Below are positions 5,919 to 15,870 of a DNA stretch of 21,023 nt, one piece after another. The position numbers were made by a program, and so were the translations under genes. Below the pieces are notes generated by a model. The model was not told the DNA's origin. It worked only from the letters and a program-made list of their open reading frames with translations, and searched no databases. Origin of the DNA: a virus; IMG/VR virus record IMGVR_UViG_3300027659_000260, positions 1 through 21,023 of that record; one strand, written 5' to 3'. Position 1 is the first letter of the stretch. Every line of letters starts with the position of its first letter.

Positions 5919-7143
5919 TGAATTAATAATAGAGTTATATACCCCCTACAAAAAACAGAGGGAAATACACAACGCTTTAAATAATAAAAATATATTTGGG
6001 GTAACTGTGGTGTGTGGAAGGCAGGTTGGTAAAACACTATTAGGTATTAATCAATCTTTAATGTGGGGATTAGCTCAAAAAAATCAAATAATAATGTTTG
6101 TATTACCCGCTGATTCACAAGCATCCAAGGTATATAAGCAGACAATAGAGGCGATAATAGATACTAAACTAATAAAGTCACATAAGGGTCAATCGGGTAG
6201 TTCTGAGATAGTATTTAAAAATGGATCAAAGATATTATTCAGAAGTGCTTTACAAGAGGATACGCTAAGGGGTTACTCTATTAATTATCTTATTATTGAT
6301 GAGGCAGCATTTATATTAGAAACAACAATAAAATCAATCTTATTACCCACCTTATCAGTTAAAGGTAAGAAAGTATTAATATTATCAACACCGAAAGGTA
6401 AGAACTGGTTATATCATTATTTTAATAAGCCGTTGGATGATAATAAGTGGATGTCATTTAAATTTACATCTTTTGATTCACCCTATATTAATAATGATTT
6501 TTTAATATCCCAACGACAATCACTACCAGACGAAATATTTAATCAGGAGTATATGGGTGAATTCGTTGATAAAGCTGGTATATTCAAAAATTTAGATGAT
6601 ATATTAATATTAAATAATCCCCAACCAAAAGGTAAAGTATATTGTGGTGTGGATTTGGGTATGATAAACGATTATACGGTCGCTACTATAATAGATGATG
6701 ATTATAATGTTATTGATATATTACGTTTTACACAAGTAACATCTAGCCAACTAAAAGAACGTCTATTAAAGTTTTTTGATAAGTGGCAACCGAGAAATAT
6801 AGTAGTTGAGCAAAATGGATTAGGGATACCTATTGTATCTGACTTATTGGAATCTAGTTGGTCTGAATATATTACACCTTTTGTAACCACCCCCAAGTCA
6901 AAAGCGGATATTATAACTAATATGGTGGGGTTATTTAACAATAAAAAAATAAAACTACCTAATGATAATAATTTAAGATTGGAGTTAGAGAACTTTATCT
7001 TTATTAATACCCCAAGTGGAGGTATTAAATATCAGGGTGCCAGCGGTATATCTGACGATATGGTTATGTCCTTAGCTTTTTCAATAGAAAGTATGACGAG
7101 GGGTAACAAAAAGGTGTTTGACTATTCCTTTACGATGTTATAA
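5911..7143 (+). CDS. terL: Terminase large subunit (packaging ATPase and nuclease)
   Basis: The ATPase domain shows Walker A CGRQVGKT (35-42), Walker B LIID-E (128-131) and the coupling motif LSTPKG (158-163). The C-terminal RNase H-like nuclease shows CGVDLG (D248), VVEQNG (E300) and SDDMVMSLAF (D382/D383), the three acidic metal-binding sites. The length of 410 residues is at the short end of the family but both domains are complete. TerL drives DNA into the procapsid and cuts the concatemer. The gene overlaps terS by 8 bp and ends 3 bp before a promoter-like leader. No portal gene follows, which is unusual, since terL is most often next to portal. Confidence 0.95.
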   Translation: MDNELIIELYTPYKKQREIHNALNNKNIFGVTVVCGRQVGKTLLGINQSLMWGLAQKNQIIMFVLPADSQASKVYKQTIEAIIDTKLIKSHKGQSGSSEIVFKNGSKILFRSALQEDTLRGYSINYLIIDEAAFILETTIKSILLPTLSVKGKKVLILSTPKGKNWLYHYFNKPLDDNKWMSFKFTSFDSPYINNDFLISQRQSLPDEIFNQEYMGEFVDKAGIFKNLDDILILNNPQPKGKVYCGVDLGMINDYTVATIIDDDYNVIDILRFTQVTSSQLKERLLKFFDKWQPRNIVVEQNGLGIPIVSDLLESSWSEYITPFVTTPKSKADIITNMVGLFNNKKIKLPNDNNLRLELENFIFINTPSGGIKYQGASGISDDMVMSLAFSIESMTRGNKKVFDYSFTML

Positions 7144-7145
7144 AA

Positions 7146-7185
7146 AACTATTAAGTTATATAAGTATTTATAAATAAAAAAACGG
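7146..7185 (+). promoter_or_regulatory. Promoter-like leader of the 1138-aa tail gene
   Basis: AACTA begins at 7146 and AAGTATTTA at 7162, 16 nt later. The latter lies 24 nt before ATG 7186 and continues into TAAATAAAAAAA. The same two elements with the same 16-nt spacing occur before 10644 and 16777. I infer a phage-specific promoter with a TATTTAT core and a very short leader. Confidence 0.5.
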
Positions 7186-10100
7186 ATGAATACAGAATTA
7201 ATAGTTTTTAAATACAACACCGACGCATCTTTTGAATTTCAAGATACTTATTTAGCGTTGTCTCCATTTGGGTTAAAATTAGGATTAGAATTTAGTGGTG
7301 ATATTACTAATACACTATACGTTGGTCAAACAATAACTATTGATAAAAGTGATAAAAATATTAACCCTTGGGCAGATGGCACAACCACTATTTTAGATAT
7401 TGGGGGTAGTACAGTATATCCCCCTCCCGGTAATTTAGTTATTACAAATACAAATTTACAATTACCAATTACTTATATATCAGGTGAAACTGGTATTATA
7501 AAGTTTAGTGGGGATAATTTAGCCTATTCACTTTACGAATCATTAGACCTAAAAGATGATGGAACTTTTCCCCTAACTTTTTCAATAGCCGATATTCGCA
7601 ATCCCGATAAACGTAATTCAACATTTTCAAAAACTATTACATTACCCGGAACAAAAAAGAATAATCAATTTTTCGGAAGTATATTTGAAGTTGGTATTGA
7701 CGGAACATTTGATGTAACGAAGAAAGTTCAAGCGGTAGTATATCAACAAGGGTTAGAACAACTTAATGGTATATTACAACTTAAAAAGATAATTAGGGAT
7801 GATTTTAATAATATAAGTTACGAGATAAATTTATTTGGTCAATTAGCAAATATATTTTATAATCTTGGTGACCTAAAATTGTGTGATTTGGATTTTAGTG
7901 AATATAACCACATCTATACTTATTCGTCCGTTACTGAAAGTTGGGGTACATCAGTTAGAAAAAATGGTAATCAATATATTAATTTTGAAACTGGTTATAC
8001 CACAACCTTTACAGATACCGAATATTTGGATGATAAGGTAGTATTGGTCACTAGTGGAGCACATTCATTCAATATAGGTGATAGTGTTTGGGTAGAAAAA
8101 GATGATGATACTATCAACCCCATTTATAATGGGATGAGTACTATTATTCAAATACCCGCCTCCGATAAAATAATGATTAATAAATTGTGGGGTCAAAATT
8201 CAGTATTAGAAAGTGGAACAGTGTATGTTAAAAATACAACTGGTGAGGGTTACGTATATCCATTCGTGGAATATGGTAATCTTAGTTTAGCGGGTAATTC
8301 AATTAGTAGATCAAAATCTTTATTTAACCCAGCAATATATACTAAAACAGTTATTGATAAAATATTTAAAGCTGCTAATTTTACTTATAATAGTGAGTTT
8401 TTTGAATCCCCATATTTTAAAAGATTAATTTTACCTTATACAGGGGAATTTTATCAATTAGATACGGCAGGAATTCAACTACAAGAGTTTAGAGCTGGTT
8501 TAACAGGAGGTACTTTATCATTACCATATGAATGGAGTTCTGATTTAAATAGTGAATATATTAATTTAAATTGTGATGTTTCTGGTGTAACAACACCCGA
8601 TTGTTATGATAATTTACAAATATCTACTAGTGGTACTAATCAAAATTATTTCCCCAATTTAGTCACGGGATCATTGTTATCAGGAAGATTTATAAGTAAT
8701 TTTAATACATCTCAAAAATTTGAAACAAATATTAATTATAATTTAAAAATTGATAGAACTGATGGGGGTAGTGGTCCTGTTATAAATTTAGGTAACGCAA
8801 CAACGGGTTTTACAAATTCTTTTTTAAAAGTAGAATTATTAACTTATAAAAAAGATGTTAATACTAATATTTTTACTGTTATTGGATCTGCTTATGATTT
8901 AATACCTTTAAATTTTATTATATCCCCAACAGGTTATACTAGCACACAACGTAATATAAGGGTTATTACTGAATCAATACTTTTATTTCCAACTGATCAA
9001 GTTTTTTCTGAATTATTAGTTAGTATTGTAAGTCCCGAAGGATATACTATAAGTTATACAGTATTAGCACTTTTAAATTTAGCAACAAATTTATTTATTG
9101 ATATTCAAGAATCATCAAGATTTTTTAATGTACCAGATAATAGATTATATTTTGGTAATCCAATTACTTTAAATAAATTATTACCCTGTGATATTAAATG
9201 TTCTGACTTTTTAATGGGGTTAGTTAAATTATTTAATTTATATATTGATGATGAAAAAGGTATTACAAATAGATTAAGAATTGAACCTAGGGATGATTAT
9301 TATCAACAGGGTGAATTATTAGATTGGACTGATAAATTAGATATATCAAAATCAATTAATATTACCCCACTTTCAGAATTAACTAATAAAGATTTTGAAT
9401 TTACTTATAAAGCGGATACCGATTATTGGAATAAAAATTATACTGATAACACAACACAAATATACGGTTATAAAAAAGTAACTACTAATAATGATTTTGT
9501 TAAAGGTACTTCAAAAATTGAAACTTTATTTTCCCCAAGTCCGCAAATAGAATATGCGGGTACTGGTTTATCATTAGTGGAAATTAAAAAGGTTACTGAA
9601 CTTGATGGAGTTACCGTAGATAATAATACAAAAGCTAATATTAGGATTTTATATTATGGGGGGTTAAAAACTTATAGCGCCTATAATAGCGATAACACTA
9701 ATATATTTAAATTTAGATATGCTAGTGGTGACACATCAGCAAATATTATTCAACGATATTATCCCTACGCTGGTATGGAAGATGATGGGTATGTTAGTTA
9801 TACATCATTAGGTTACGGATTACCGATAGCTAATCAATATACTAGACCTATAATGTCAAACGGAACTTTATATAATAGATATTGGAGTAGATATATTTTT
9901 GAAATAGGTAATAAGAATTCAAAGTCGGTTAGTTGTAATATATATTTAACCCCCGAAGACATCTTTAAATTGGATTTTAGAAATACTTTTTATATAAATA
10001 ATATCTATTACCGTTTAAATAAAATAAGTGATTATAATCCTTTAAACAACGAAACAACTAGATGTGAATTTATTAAGGTTGAGGATAGTAAATCTTTTGT

Positions 10101-10602
10101 TACCGAAGTATTAGATGTAACTAATGGTAATGATAATGGTTATAGTAGTAGCTCGGATGTTAATCCAAGAAATAATATAATGCCGATACGAAATACCCAA
10201 GGTAGTAATATCGGTTTAAATAATATTATATCCAATCAAACTTATACGGTATTAGTAAATGGTAATAATAACAACATTTTACAAAATTCAAGTAATATAT
10301 CAATAATAGGTGGAAATAATAATACTATTTTTGGGGGATTAAATAATGTTACGGTAATTGGAACAGATAATATTACGGTTATAGATTCAAATACTACCGT
10401 AATAAATGGTCAAGTTACTAAAAATGGTATTACTTTACCCTCAATGAATGTAAATGATAATGGGTTAGATATAGTATATAGTTTAAGTTCATCTATTACA
10501 ACTAATGTTTGGGATGGTGGTGATGATGTGGTAATTAATATTGGATCTAATGAAACTAATAACTCTATTGACGGGTCGTTGGATATTATTTATCAAGCAT
10601 AA
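7186..10602 (+). CDS. Large tail structural protein with C-terminal beta-solenoid-like repeats
   Basis: The 1138-residue product is beta-rich and Asn/Thr-rich, as tail tip and fibre proteins are. Around residues 125-170 it has SIADIRNPDKRNSTFSKTI, then LPGTKKNNQFFGSIF. I associate this pattern with a large tail (baseplate or tip) protein of Bacteroidota phages. Residues about 1005-1085 form short repeats such as NNNNILQNSSNISIIGGNN, then NTIFGGLNNVTVIG, DNITVIDSN and TTVING. Their period is roughly 8-10 residues with alternating hydrophobics, which suggests a beta-helix or trimeric fibre stalk. The last 50 residues (NDNGLDIVYSLSSSI, VWDGGDDVVINIGS) look like an attachment or trimerisation tip. 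A tail-tip or fibre role is likely; the exact position in the virion is not known. Confidence 0.7.
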   Translation: MNTELIVFKYNTDASFEFQDTYLALSPFGLKLGLEFSGDITNTLYVGQTITIDKSDKNINPWADGTTTILDIGGSTVYPPPGNLVITNTNLQLPITYISGETGIIKFSGDNLAYSLYESLDLKDDGTFPLTFSIADIRNPDKRNSTFSKTITLPGTKKNNQFFGSIFEVGIDGTFDVTKKVQAVVYQQGLEQLNGILQLKKIIRDDFNNISYEINLFGQLANIFYNLGDLKLCDLDFSEYNHIYTYSSVTESWGTSVRKNGNQYINFETGYTTTFTDTEYLDDKVVLVTSGAHSFNIGDSVWVEKDDDTINPIYNGMSTIIQIPASDKIMINKLWGQNSVLESGTVYVKNTTGEGYVYPFVEYGNLSLAGNSISRSKSLFNPAIYTKTVIDKIFKAANFTYNSEFFESPYFKRLILPYTGEFYQLDTAGIQLQEFRAGLTGGTLSLPYEWSSDLNSEYINLNCDVSGVTTPDCYDNLQISTSGTNQNYFPNLVTGSLLSGRFISNFNTSQKFETNINYNLKIDRTDGGSGPVINLGNATTGFTNSFLKVELLTYKKDVNTNIFTVIGSAYDLIPLNFIISPTGYTSTQRNIRVITESILLFPTDQVFSELLVSIVSPEGYTISYTVLALLNLATNLFIDIQESSRFFNVPDNRLYFGNPITLNKLLPCDIKCSDFLMGLVKLFNLYIDDEKGITNRLRIEPRDDYYQQGELLDWTDKLDISKSINITPLSELTNKDFEFTYKADTDYWNKNYTDNTTQIYGYKKVTTNNDFVKGTSKIETLFSPSPQIEYAGTGLSLVEIKKVTELDGVTVDNNTKANIRILYYGGLKTYSAYNSDNTNIFKFRYASGDTSANIIQRYYPYAGMEDDGYVSYTSLGYGLPIANQYTRPIMSNGTLYNRYWSRYIFEIGNKNSKSVSCNIYLTPEDIFKLDFRNTFYINNIYYRLNKISDYNPLNNETTRCEFIKVEDSKSFVTEVLDVTNGNDNGYSSSSDVNPRNNIMPIRNTQGSNIGLNNIISNQTYTVLVNGNNNNILQNSSNISIIGGNNNTIFGGLNNVTVIGTDNITVIDSNTTVINGQVTKNGITLPSMNVNDNGLDIVYSLSSSITTNVWDGGDDVVINIGSNETNNSIDGSLDIIYQA

Positions 10603-10603
10603 A

Positions 10604-10643
10604 AACTATTACTAGTAATAAATATTTATAATAAAAAGATAAA
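10604..10643 (+). promoter_or_regulatory. Promoter-like leader of the 993-aa fibre gene
   Basis: AACTA starts at 10604 and AAATATTTA at 10620, again 16 nt apart. The second element is 24 nt before ATG 10644. Apart from G to A at the third base, it matches the leader at 7162, and it runs into ATAATAAAAAG. The two long genes on either side are in the same direction, so this would be an internal promoter. Confidence 0.5.
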
Positions 10644-13625
10644 ATGAGTATATTATCATACAACCAAATTAACGAACTATTTAACCAAATAGCAATATCA
10701 CATTATCAGATAAAGCGTTTTGGAAGTGGGGAATTATCAGAAGCGGATATTAATAAATTTATATCTGAAAATCAGGAGTACCCCGTTTTGTGGATGACCC
10801 CCGTTTCTGTAACAACTAATTCCAACGTATTATTATATAATTTAAATTTATTAGTTTTTGACTTAGTAAATAAAGATAAAAATAATGAACAAGAGGTATT
10901 AAGTGATTGCCTACAAATAGCGTTAGATGTTGTTCGTATATTAAGATATGGTAATCAAGAGTTTAATATTATCACAGACCCCAATATTAGTCCATTTGCG
11001 GGTAGATATTCTGATTGGGTAGCGGGTTGGTCATTAGAGTTAGAATTGGAGGTTGATATTCAATCAAATAATTGTGATATACCTTACGAGGGGTTAAATT
11101 TAACACAAGTATTACAAACATTCGTCGCAGAAAGTGAGCCGGGGTTTCAGTGTATTGATTTAGAGGGGTGTGAATTAATTATTAATTTACAAGATGATGT
11201 ATCAACCGCTTTAAATAACACTATAATATCGGGAACTTATAATAGTGGTACGACTAATTTAACTTTATTTACATTAGATGGTGATGAAATAATTATTACT
11301 GGTATTACGTCAGGTGGTGGTAGTGGAGTAACCCCCAATTTACAACAGGTAACTGATGTGGGTAATATAACTACAAATGATATAGGTTTTGGGTCAGGTG
11401 TAGGAATAGAATTTATTACAAATAGTGCGAGATTAAGAGAAGGAACAATAGATGCTGGTACAGGTGGTAATAAAGGTATAGCGCAAATTTGTGCGGTAGG
11501 TTACGAATTGAAGTGGGAAGCGGGTAGTCAATACGTAATGGATGGAAATGGTTTATTAATTCGCGAGGTTAATCATAAATTTAATCTTACCCCAACGATA
11601 ACTGATGATTTTAGTAAAGGTTTTTTAATTGATAGTAGATGGATATTAGATAATGGGGACTTGTGGATTTGTACTGATAATACAATAGGTGCTGCGGTTT
11701 GGGAATTACAATATCCTGACACTTATGTTACCGCATTTACTTATAATGATAGTAATATTTTAACTATTGAACAAAATAATTCTCAACCCACATTGAGTTT
11801 ATTAATTAATCAAGTAACTGGATGGACATCAACTGGTGATGTTAATATTAGTGGTAATACAAATGTTAATGGATATGTACAATTCTATACCGCATCAACC
11901 GCCACTTCAAATGTTGCGAGATTAACTTGGAATGATACGGATGGAACTCTTGATTTAGGATTAAAAGGGGGAAATGTTACTCTCCAAATTGGTCAAGAAC
12001 AAATTGTTAGAGTTGTTAATAAAACAGGGAGTAATTTATTAGAAAGTAATTATCAAGCGGTAAGAATATCGGGAGCACAAGGTAATAGAATTAAGGTTGA
12101 TTTAGCACAAGCAAATAATGACGCAAATTCAACGGAAACTATTGGTTTGGTTACTGAAAATATTAATAATAACCAAGAAGGTTTTATTACAATATTGGGT
12201 CTAGTTAGAGGTATTAATACCACAGGATCATTACAAAGTGAATCTTGGGTTGATGGTGATATATTATATTTAAGCCCAACTATTGCGGGTAGTGTTACTA
12301 ATATTAAACCAGTCGCCCCACAACATACAGTTACTATTGGATATGTTGTTCAATCAAACCCATCTAATGGTTCTATTTTCGTTAAAGTTGATAGTGGTTA
12401 TGAACTAGATGAATTACATAACGTATCGGTTAGTGGTGTGACTGATGGTCAAGTATTAGCATATTCAGCTAGTACTCAATTATGGGTTCCGTTATCGTTG
12501 AATTTATCAAATAAATTTGACAAGAGTGGTGGAACTATAACTGGTAATGTTATTATTAATTCAGGTTTAACGGCTAATACAATAATAACAACCACTAGAC
12601 CATCGGGGGATAATACTTTAAATGTTGCTACAACAGAATTCGTTACATCTAGTTTATCAAATGTAATGAAAGAAGTTAGAGCTTGGGTTAATACTGATGG
12701 AGCATCGGTGTTGTATATTGAATCTATTGATAGATTGTATATTCATCAATCTTTACAAGCAATTACTAGATGTATAAATACATTAACTGGTGAATTGGTT
12801 GGAACTATTGCATTTGCGGCAAACCCCTCTGGCGGATTTTTAAATTATATTGATTCAGTTAATGAGGTTTGGGTAACTAGTTCAGCAACTAATGTTATAA
12901 GCAGAATTTCTACTAGTGGTAACGGAGCAACAGTAATAGGAACATTCGTTTCTAGTGGTGGAACATTTGGAAATAAAGGTGTGAAATATTCAAATACTAA
13001 ATATGTTATACCACATCAATTTGGTAATATTGTTCAATTTTATAATCCATCATTAGCTAATCCAAATTTGAGTGGTACTTCTTCTGTTGCTGCTTATGCG
13101 GCTTGTGTTAATTTAAATACAGCATCAACACATTATGATAGGGTGGTAGTAACAACACTTTCTGGTGTTATTAGAATGATAAACCCAAACACTTACGCAA
13201 CCATCGCAACAACCAATTCAGGATTTACACTAGCTAACGCTCAATCAATATTATATATTGATTCAATTGATAGGTACGTAATTGCCGATACTAATAATAA
13301 TAGATTAGTATGGTTAAAACCTGGTACCGCTACTAGATTTGATTTGGACGCATATACGTATGGTATTTTATTACCAGCGGATATAAAGTATGATTCGGTA
13401 TCTAATGTGCTTGTAGTTAGTACTAGTAGTCTTAATTCTAATAGGTTACAAATAGTTTCAGTACCATCAAAAAGTGTTGTTAGAAGTTTAACTTTACCCG
13501 GACCTATATCAAATGGTGTAAGTTGGATTAGTATAGGAACAACAGGGAAAAAAGCTTATTATACACCATCAACATCAACTGGTGGTGTTACACTAAGATT
13601 ATCAACAGAAATAATATATGCTTAA
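10644..13625 (+). CDS. Tail fibre with N-terminal tail-completion-like domain and C-terminal beta-propeller
   Basis: The 993 residues appear to hold four parts. Residues 1-150 (FGSGELSEAD, YPVLWMTPVSV, LVFDLVNKDKNNEQEVLSD, PFAGRYSDWVAGW) resemble stand-alone tail-completion or tail-terminator-like proteins of about 150 aa in Bacteroidota phages. Residues about 420-592 (ARLTWNDTDGTLDLGLKGG to ELDELHNVSV) are a widespread fibre module also seen in unrelated phages. Residues about 625-670 contain KSGGTITGNV, a known fibre repeat type. Residues 688-990 contain seven copies of a hydrophobic YI(D/E)SI(D/N)-x-(V/L)Y(I/V)-like strand pattern, near 688, 731, 779, 819, 868, 913 and 958. That 40-49 residue spacing fits a seven-bladed propeller, likely receptor binding. 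The domain calls are from pattern reading. Confidence 0.65.
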   Translation: MSILSYNQINELFNQIAISHYQIKRFGSGELSEADINKFISENQEYPVLWMTPVSVTTNSNVLLYNLNLLVFDLVNKDKNNEQEVLSDCLQIALDVVRILRYGNQEFNIITDPNISPFAGRYSDWVAGWSLELELEVDIQSNNCDIPYEGLNLTQVLQTFVAESEPGFQCIDLEGCELIINLQDDVSTALNNTIISGTYNSGTTNLTLFTLDGDEIIITGITSGGGSGVTPNLQQVTDVGNITTNDIGFGSGVGIEFITNSARLREGTIDAGTGGNKGIAQICAVGYELKWEAGSQYVMDGNGLLIREVNHKFNLTPTITDDFSKGFLIDSRWILDNGDLWICTDNTIGAAVWELQYPDTYVTAFTYNDSNILTIEQNNSQPTLSLLINQVTGWTSTGDVNISGNTNVNGYVQFYTASTATSNVARLTWNDTDGTLDLGLKGGNVTLQIGQEQIVRVVNKTGSNLLESNYQAVRISGAQGNRIKVDLAQANNDANSTETIGLVTENINNNQEGFITILGLVRGINTTGSLQSESWVDGDILYLSPTIAGSVTNIKPVAPQHTVTIGYVVQSNPSNGSIFVKVDSGYELDELHNVSVSGVTDGQVLAYSASTQLWVPLSLNLSNKFDKSGGTITGNVIINSGLTANTIITTTRPSGDNTLNVATTEFVTSSLSNVMKEVRAWVNTDGASVLYIESIDRLYIHQSLQAITRCINTLTGELVGTIAFAANPSGGFLNYIDSVNEVWVTSSATNVISRISTSGNGATVIGTFVSSGGTFGNKGVKYSNTKYVIPHQFGNIVQFYNPSLANPNLSGTSSVAAYAACVNLNTASTHYDRVVVTTLSGVIRMINPNTYATIATTNSGFTLANAQSILYIDSIDRYVIADTNNNRLVWLKPGTATRFDLDAYTYGILLPADIKYDSVSNVLVVSTSSLNSNRLQIVSVPSKSVVRSLTLPGPISNGVSWISIGTTGKKAYYTPSTSTGGVTLRLSTEIIYA

Positions 13626-13636
13626 AAATAAAAATT

Positions 13637-13828
13637 ATGTGGATAGAAATTGATATAACAGGAAATATAACAGGGATTAAAGGAACTTTATTAGTTTATG
13701 GTGAATCTACACCACCAATTGGTAGTGATATATTTATTGACGAAGTTTCACATTCAATCTATACTGAAACTTATACAGCAGATCCAAGCGGGGATTATAA
13801 TCCTAATAATTGGTCACCAATAATATAA
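13637..13828 (+). CDS. 63-aa protein within the fibre gene cluster, unknown function
   Basis: The small acidic product (ITGNITGIKGTLLVYGEST, then PPIGSDIFIDEVSHSIYTET) is beta-prone and ends in a Pro/Asn-rich tail (NPNNWSPII). There is no signal peptide or membrane segment. It starts 11 bp after the large fibre gene and ends 12 bp before the gp10-like gene, so it is part of the same transcript. Its composition resembles the fibre proteins rather than the enzymes. A small fibre cap, chaperone or virion accessory role is conceivable; no family is recognised. Confidence 0.6.
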   Translation: MWIEIDITGNITGIKGTLLVYGESTPPIGSDIFIDEVSHSIYTETYTADPSGDYNPNNWSPII

Positions 13829-13840
13829 TAATATACTTTA

Positions 13841-14275
13841 ATGTCAATTGAAACTAAAATATTAGATGTATTAAATAAATTTGGGGTAGAAATAACCTCA
13901 GACATTCAAAGTGTTTTACAAAATAATAGTGCGATCGCTAGTGGTGACTTATATAAAAGTATTGATTATAAAGTAGTTCAAAAAAAGGGTGAGTATAAGT
14001 TAGTAATAAGTTATTTGGATTACGGAGAATTCGTATTGAAAGGTAGAAAACCCGGAACTCCCCCACCTTTTGCTCGTATTATAAAGTGGTGTCAATTTAA
14101 AGGGATACCAAAAGAAGCGGCTTACCCTATTGCGAAGTCAATTGGTAAAAAGGGGGTAAAACCATTAAACTTTTTATTTCCATTTTATTCAAAACAAAAT
14201 CAAATAGAGCGTTTTTTAGAACAAAATGTCGCACTAGAAATTGAAAGAGAAATTACACTATTTAATAAAAAATAA
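13841..14275 (+). CDS. HK97 gp10-like head-tail joining / tail protein
   Basis: The 144-residue product has a helical start (TKILDVLNKFGVEITSDIQ), then ASGDLYKSIDYKVV (33-46) and a beta-hairpin ending in DYGEFVLKGRKPGTPPPFARI (60-80). A helix (IIKWCQFKGI) and an IGKKGVKPLNFLFPF segment follow. The ASGxLxxSI pattern with an extended YGxFVxxGR loop is typical of the HK97 gp10-like family, small proteins of the neck or tail-completion complex. In the family they help connect tail to head. Here the gene sits among fibre genes, away from the DUF6712-like adaptor at 1515, so the usual neck-gene cluster is dispersed. Confidence 0.7.
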   Translation: MSIETKILDVLNKFGVEITSDIQSVLQNNSAIASGDLYKSIDYKVVQKKGEYKLVISYLDYGEFVLKGRKPGTPPPFARIIKWCQFKGIPKEAAYPIAKSIGKKGVKPLNFLFPFYSKQNQIERFLEQNVALEIEREITLFNKK

Positions 14276-14291
14276 TAAATAAAAAAAAAAG

Positions 14292-15845
14292 ATGATTAAC
14301 ATTACATCCTATCCACAAGATTTTTTACCAATATATAATAATTATATATATTCTACTCAAAGTAGTTTTTATCCAAATTTACCAGCAAATTATAGGGCTA
14401 TTTGTGATGTGTATATTAATGATAATAAAGTTGGAACTTTAAAATCATACCCAAATAAAGATGGATATAATTTTTTTAGATTAGATAGAATTTGTCAGGA
14501 TTATTTTAGTTTTGATATTCACGATGAACCTAATTTTTTTGATCCATTTTATATAAATCCTAATTCAGTTAAAAATATTAAAGGATTATTTTACGAGGAG
14601 TATGGTGACTTATCAACGGGTACAACAATATATACCGCTAATACCGTAACTGGTGATACTTTAATCGCTTTTAATGGAGCTATTCCTTGGATTGGGGATA
14701 TGAGTAATAATTATAATCCGCAAGTTAAAGGAACAGGATTTCCCGTTGTAACCGGATTAAATTTTACTAATTATTGGCCGCAAAGTTATATCGCACAAGA
14801 TGGTATTCCCGGTGTTGAATCATTATTTATGACTTATGCTCCAAGAACATTAAAAATGAATTATACCGATACTTATTATCTTAATATATTAACTCAACTT
14901 ACCGATGTATTATATAAATTAGATGTAAGAACTTACGATAGTGATGGTAATTTAATTACTAGTGAAACTTGGAATAATTCTTATAACGTCGTTACTTTAA
15001 CAGGGGCTACATCAGAAACAGTATTACAATCAATAGGTATAGGACCATTAGATATTAATACACTTTCTCTTAATTCAACAGGAGCCCCCCTTATTAATGC
15101 TGATGTATCTTATTATACAATTCAAGGGTTAGATTTTTACGATTATTATTGTACTGAAAAATTTAAAGTTGTAATGAATACTAAAAAGTATTATCAAAAA
15201 TTTAGATTTAGGTGGTTAAATTCATTAGGTGGTTTTGACTCCTACACTTTTGAAGGTAGAAATTCACCAACTAAAAATGTTAGGAACTCAACTGAATTTA
15301 CAAAATTATTTGGTTATGAAAATATATTTGGTGAATACCAATATCCAAATGGTGATAGGGGTAGAAAAAATATATATCAATCCGTTGAAACACAATATAC
15401 CGTATTTAGTCAATTTATTACCGAAGCGGAGTCGTATTGGTTAAACGAATTATTCACATCACCAGAGGTCTATTTAGAGGTTATTGAAGATCCAAAAGAA
15501 ATAGCAAGTACTTTTGATTGGTTAGGGAGTGGATTATTAGGTATAAGTTATAACACCCCCCATTTATATACTACTAATGCGCTATTATGTATTATTGATT
15601 GTAATGATTCAGATAATAATCAATACGCTGGTGTAAATATTATTGATGATTTTAATATTGGACTTGCCGCATTATACGCTCCAATAACTAATGGATTAAC
15701 ATTCACTATTGACGGTCCAATAAAATTATTACCAATTATAATAAATTCAAAAACTTATAACATTAAACAGGGTATTAATCCGAGAAATATTCAAGTTCAG
15801 ATTGATTTTACATTAGCGTTGGAAGATCCTAAGCAGAGGGGATAA
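14292..15845 (+). CDS. Phage tail structural protein
   Basis: The 517-residue product starts with INITSYPQDFLPIYNNYIY (2-20) and continues with beta-rich sequence holding VGTLKSYPNKDGYNFFRLDR, then ICQDYFSF. This opening (P-x-x-F-x-P-x-Y-N, then a G-rich strand and F-x-x-DR-I) is one I associate with a conserved structural protein near the tail tip of Bacteroidota phages. Later segments (AFNGAIPWIGD, YFSFDIHDEP, TIDGPIKLLPIIIN) are also beta-rich, and the end is charged (LEDPKQRG). It is the last gene of the tail block that begins at 7186 and is followed 2 nt later by a hairpin and then a terminator. A distal tail or tip role is inferred. Confidence 0.6.
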   Translation: MINITSYPQDFLPIYNNYIYSTQSSFYPNLPANYRAICDVYINDNKVGTLKSYPNKDGYNFFRLDRICQDYFSFDIHDEPNFFDPFYINPNSVKNIKGLFYEEYGDLSTGTTIYTANTVTGDTLIAFNGAIPWIGDMSNNYNPQVKGTGFPVVTGLNFTNYWPQSYIAQDGIPGVESLFMTYAPRTLKMNYTDTYYLNILTQLTDVLYKLDVRTYDSDGNLITSETWNNSYNVVTLTGATSETVLQSIGIGPLDINTLSLNSTGAPLINADVSYYTIQGLDFYDYYCTEKFKVVMNTKKYYQKFRFRWLNSLGGFDSYTFEGRNSPTKNVRNSTEFTKLFGYENIFGEYQYPNGDRGRKNIYQSVETQYTVFSQFITEAESYWLNELFTSPEVYLEVIEDPKEIASTFDWLGSGLLGISYNTPHLYTTNALLCIIDCNDSDNNQYAGVNIIDDFNIGLAALYAPITNGLTFTIDGPIKLLPIIINSKTYNIKQGINPRNIQVQIDFTLALEDPKQRG

Positions 15846-15846
15846 T

Positions 15847-15869
15847 ATTTTAACAATCGGTGTTAAAAT
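15847..15869 (+). other. 9-bp perfect hairpin just after the tail gene stop
   Basis: ATTTTAACA (15847-15855) and TGTTAAAAT (15861-15869) are perfect reverse complements around a 5-nt ATCGG loop. It begins one nucleotide after the stop codon and ends 1 nt before the terminator stem. Such a hairpin could protect the mRNA 3' end or aid termination; it could also be a protein-binding palindrome. Confidence 0.6.
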
Positions 15870-15870
15870 T

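Noticed and set aside
6702-6941. Minus-strand frame inside the terminase large subunit gene
   Set aside because: It lies wholly opposite the TerL nuclease domain with its conserved D248 and E300, and is a shadow frame.
15229-15444. Plus-strand frame inside the 517-aa tail gene
   Set aside because: It lies in another frame of a confident long gene and has no leader or motif.
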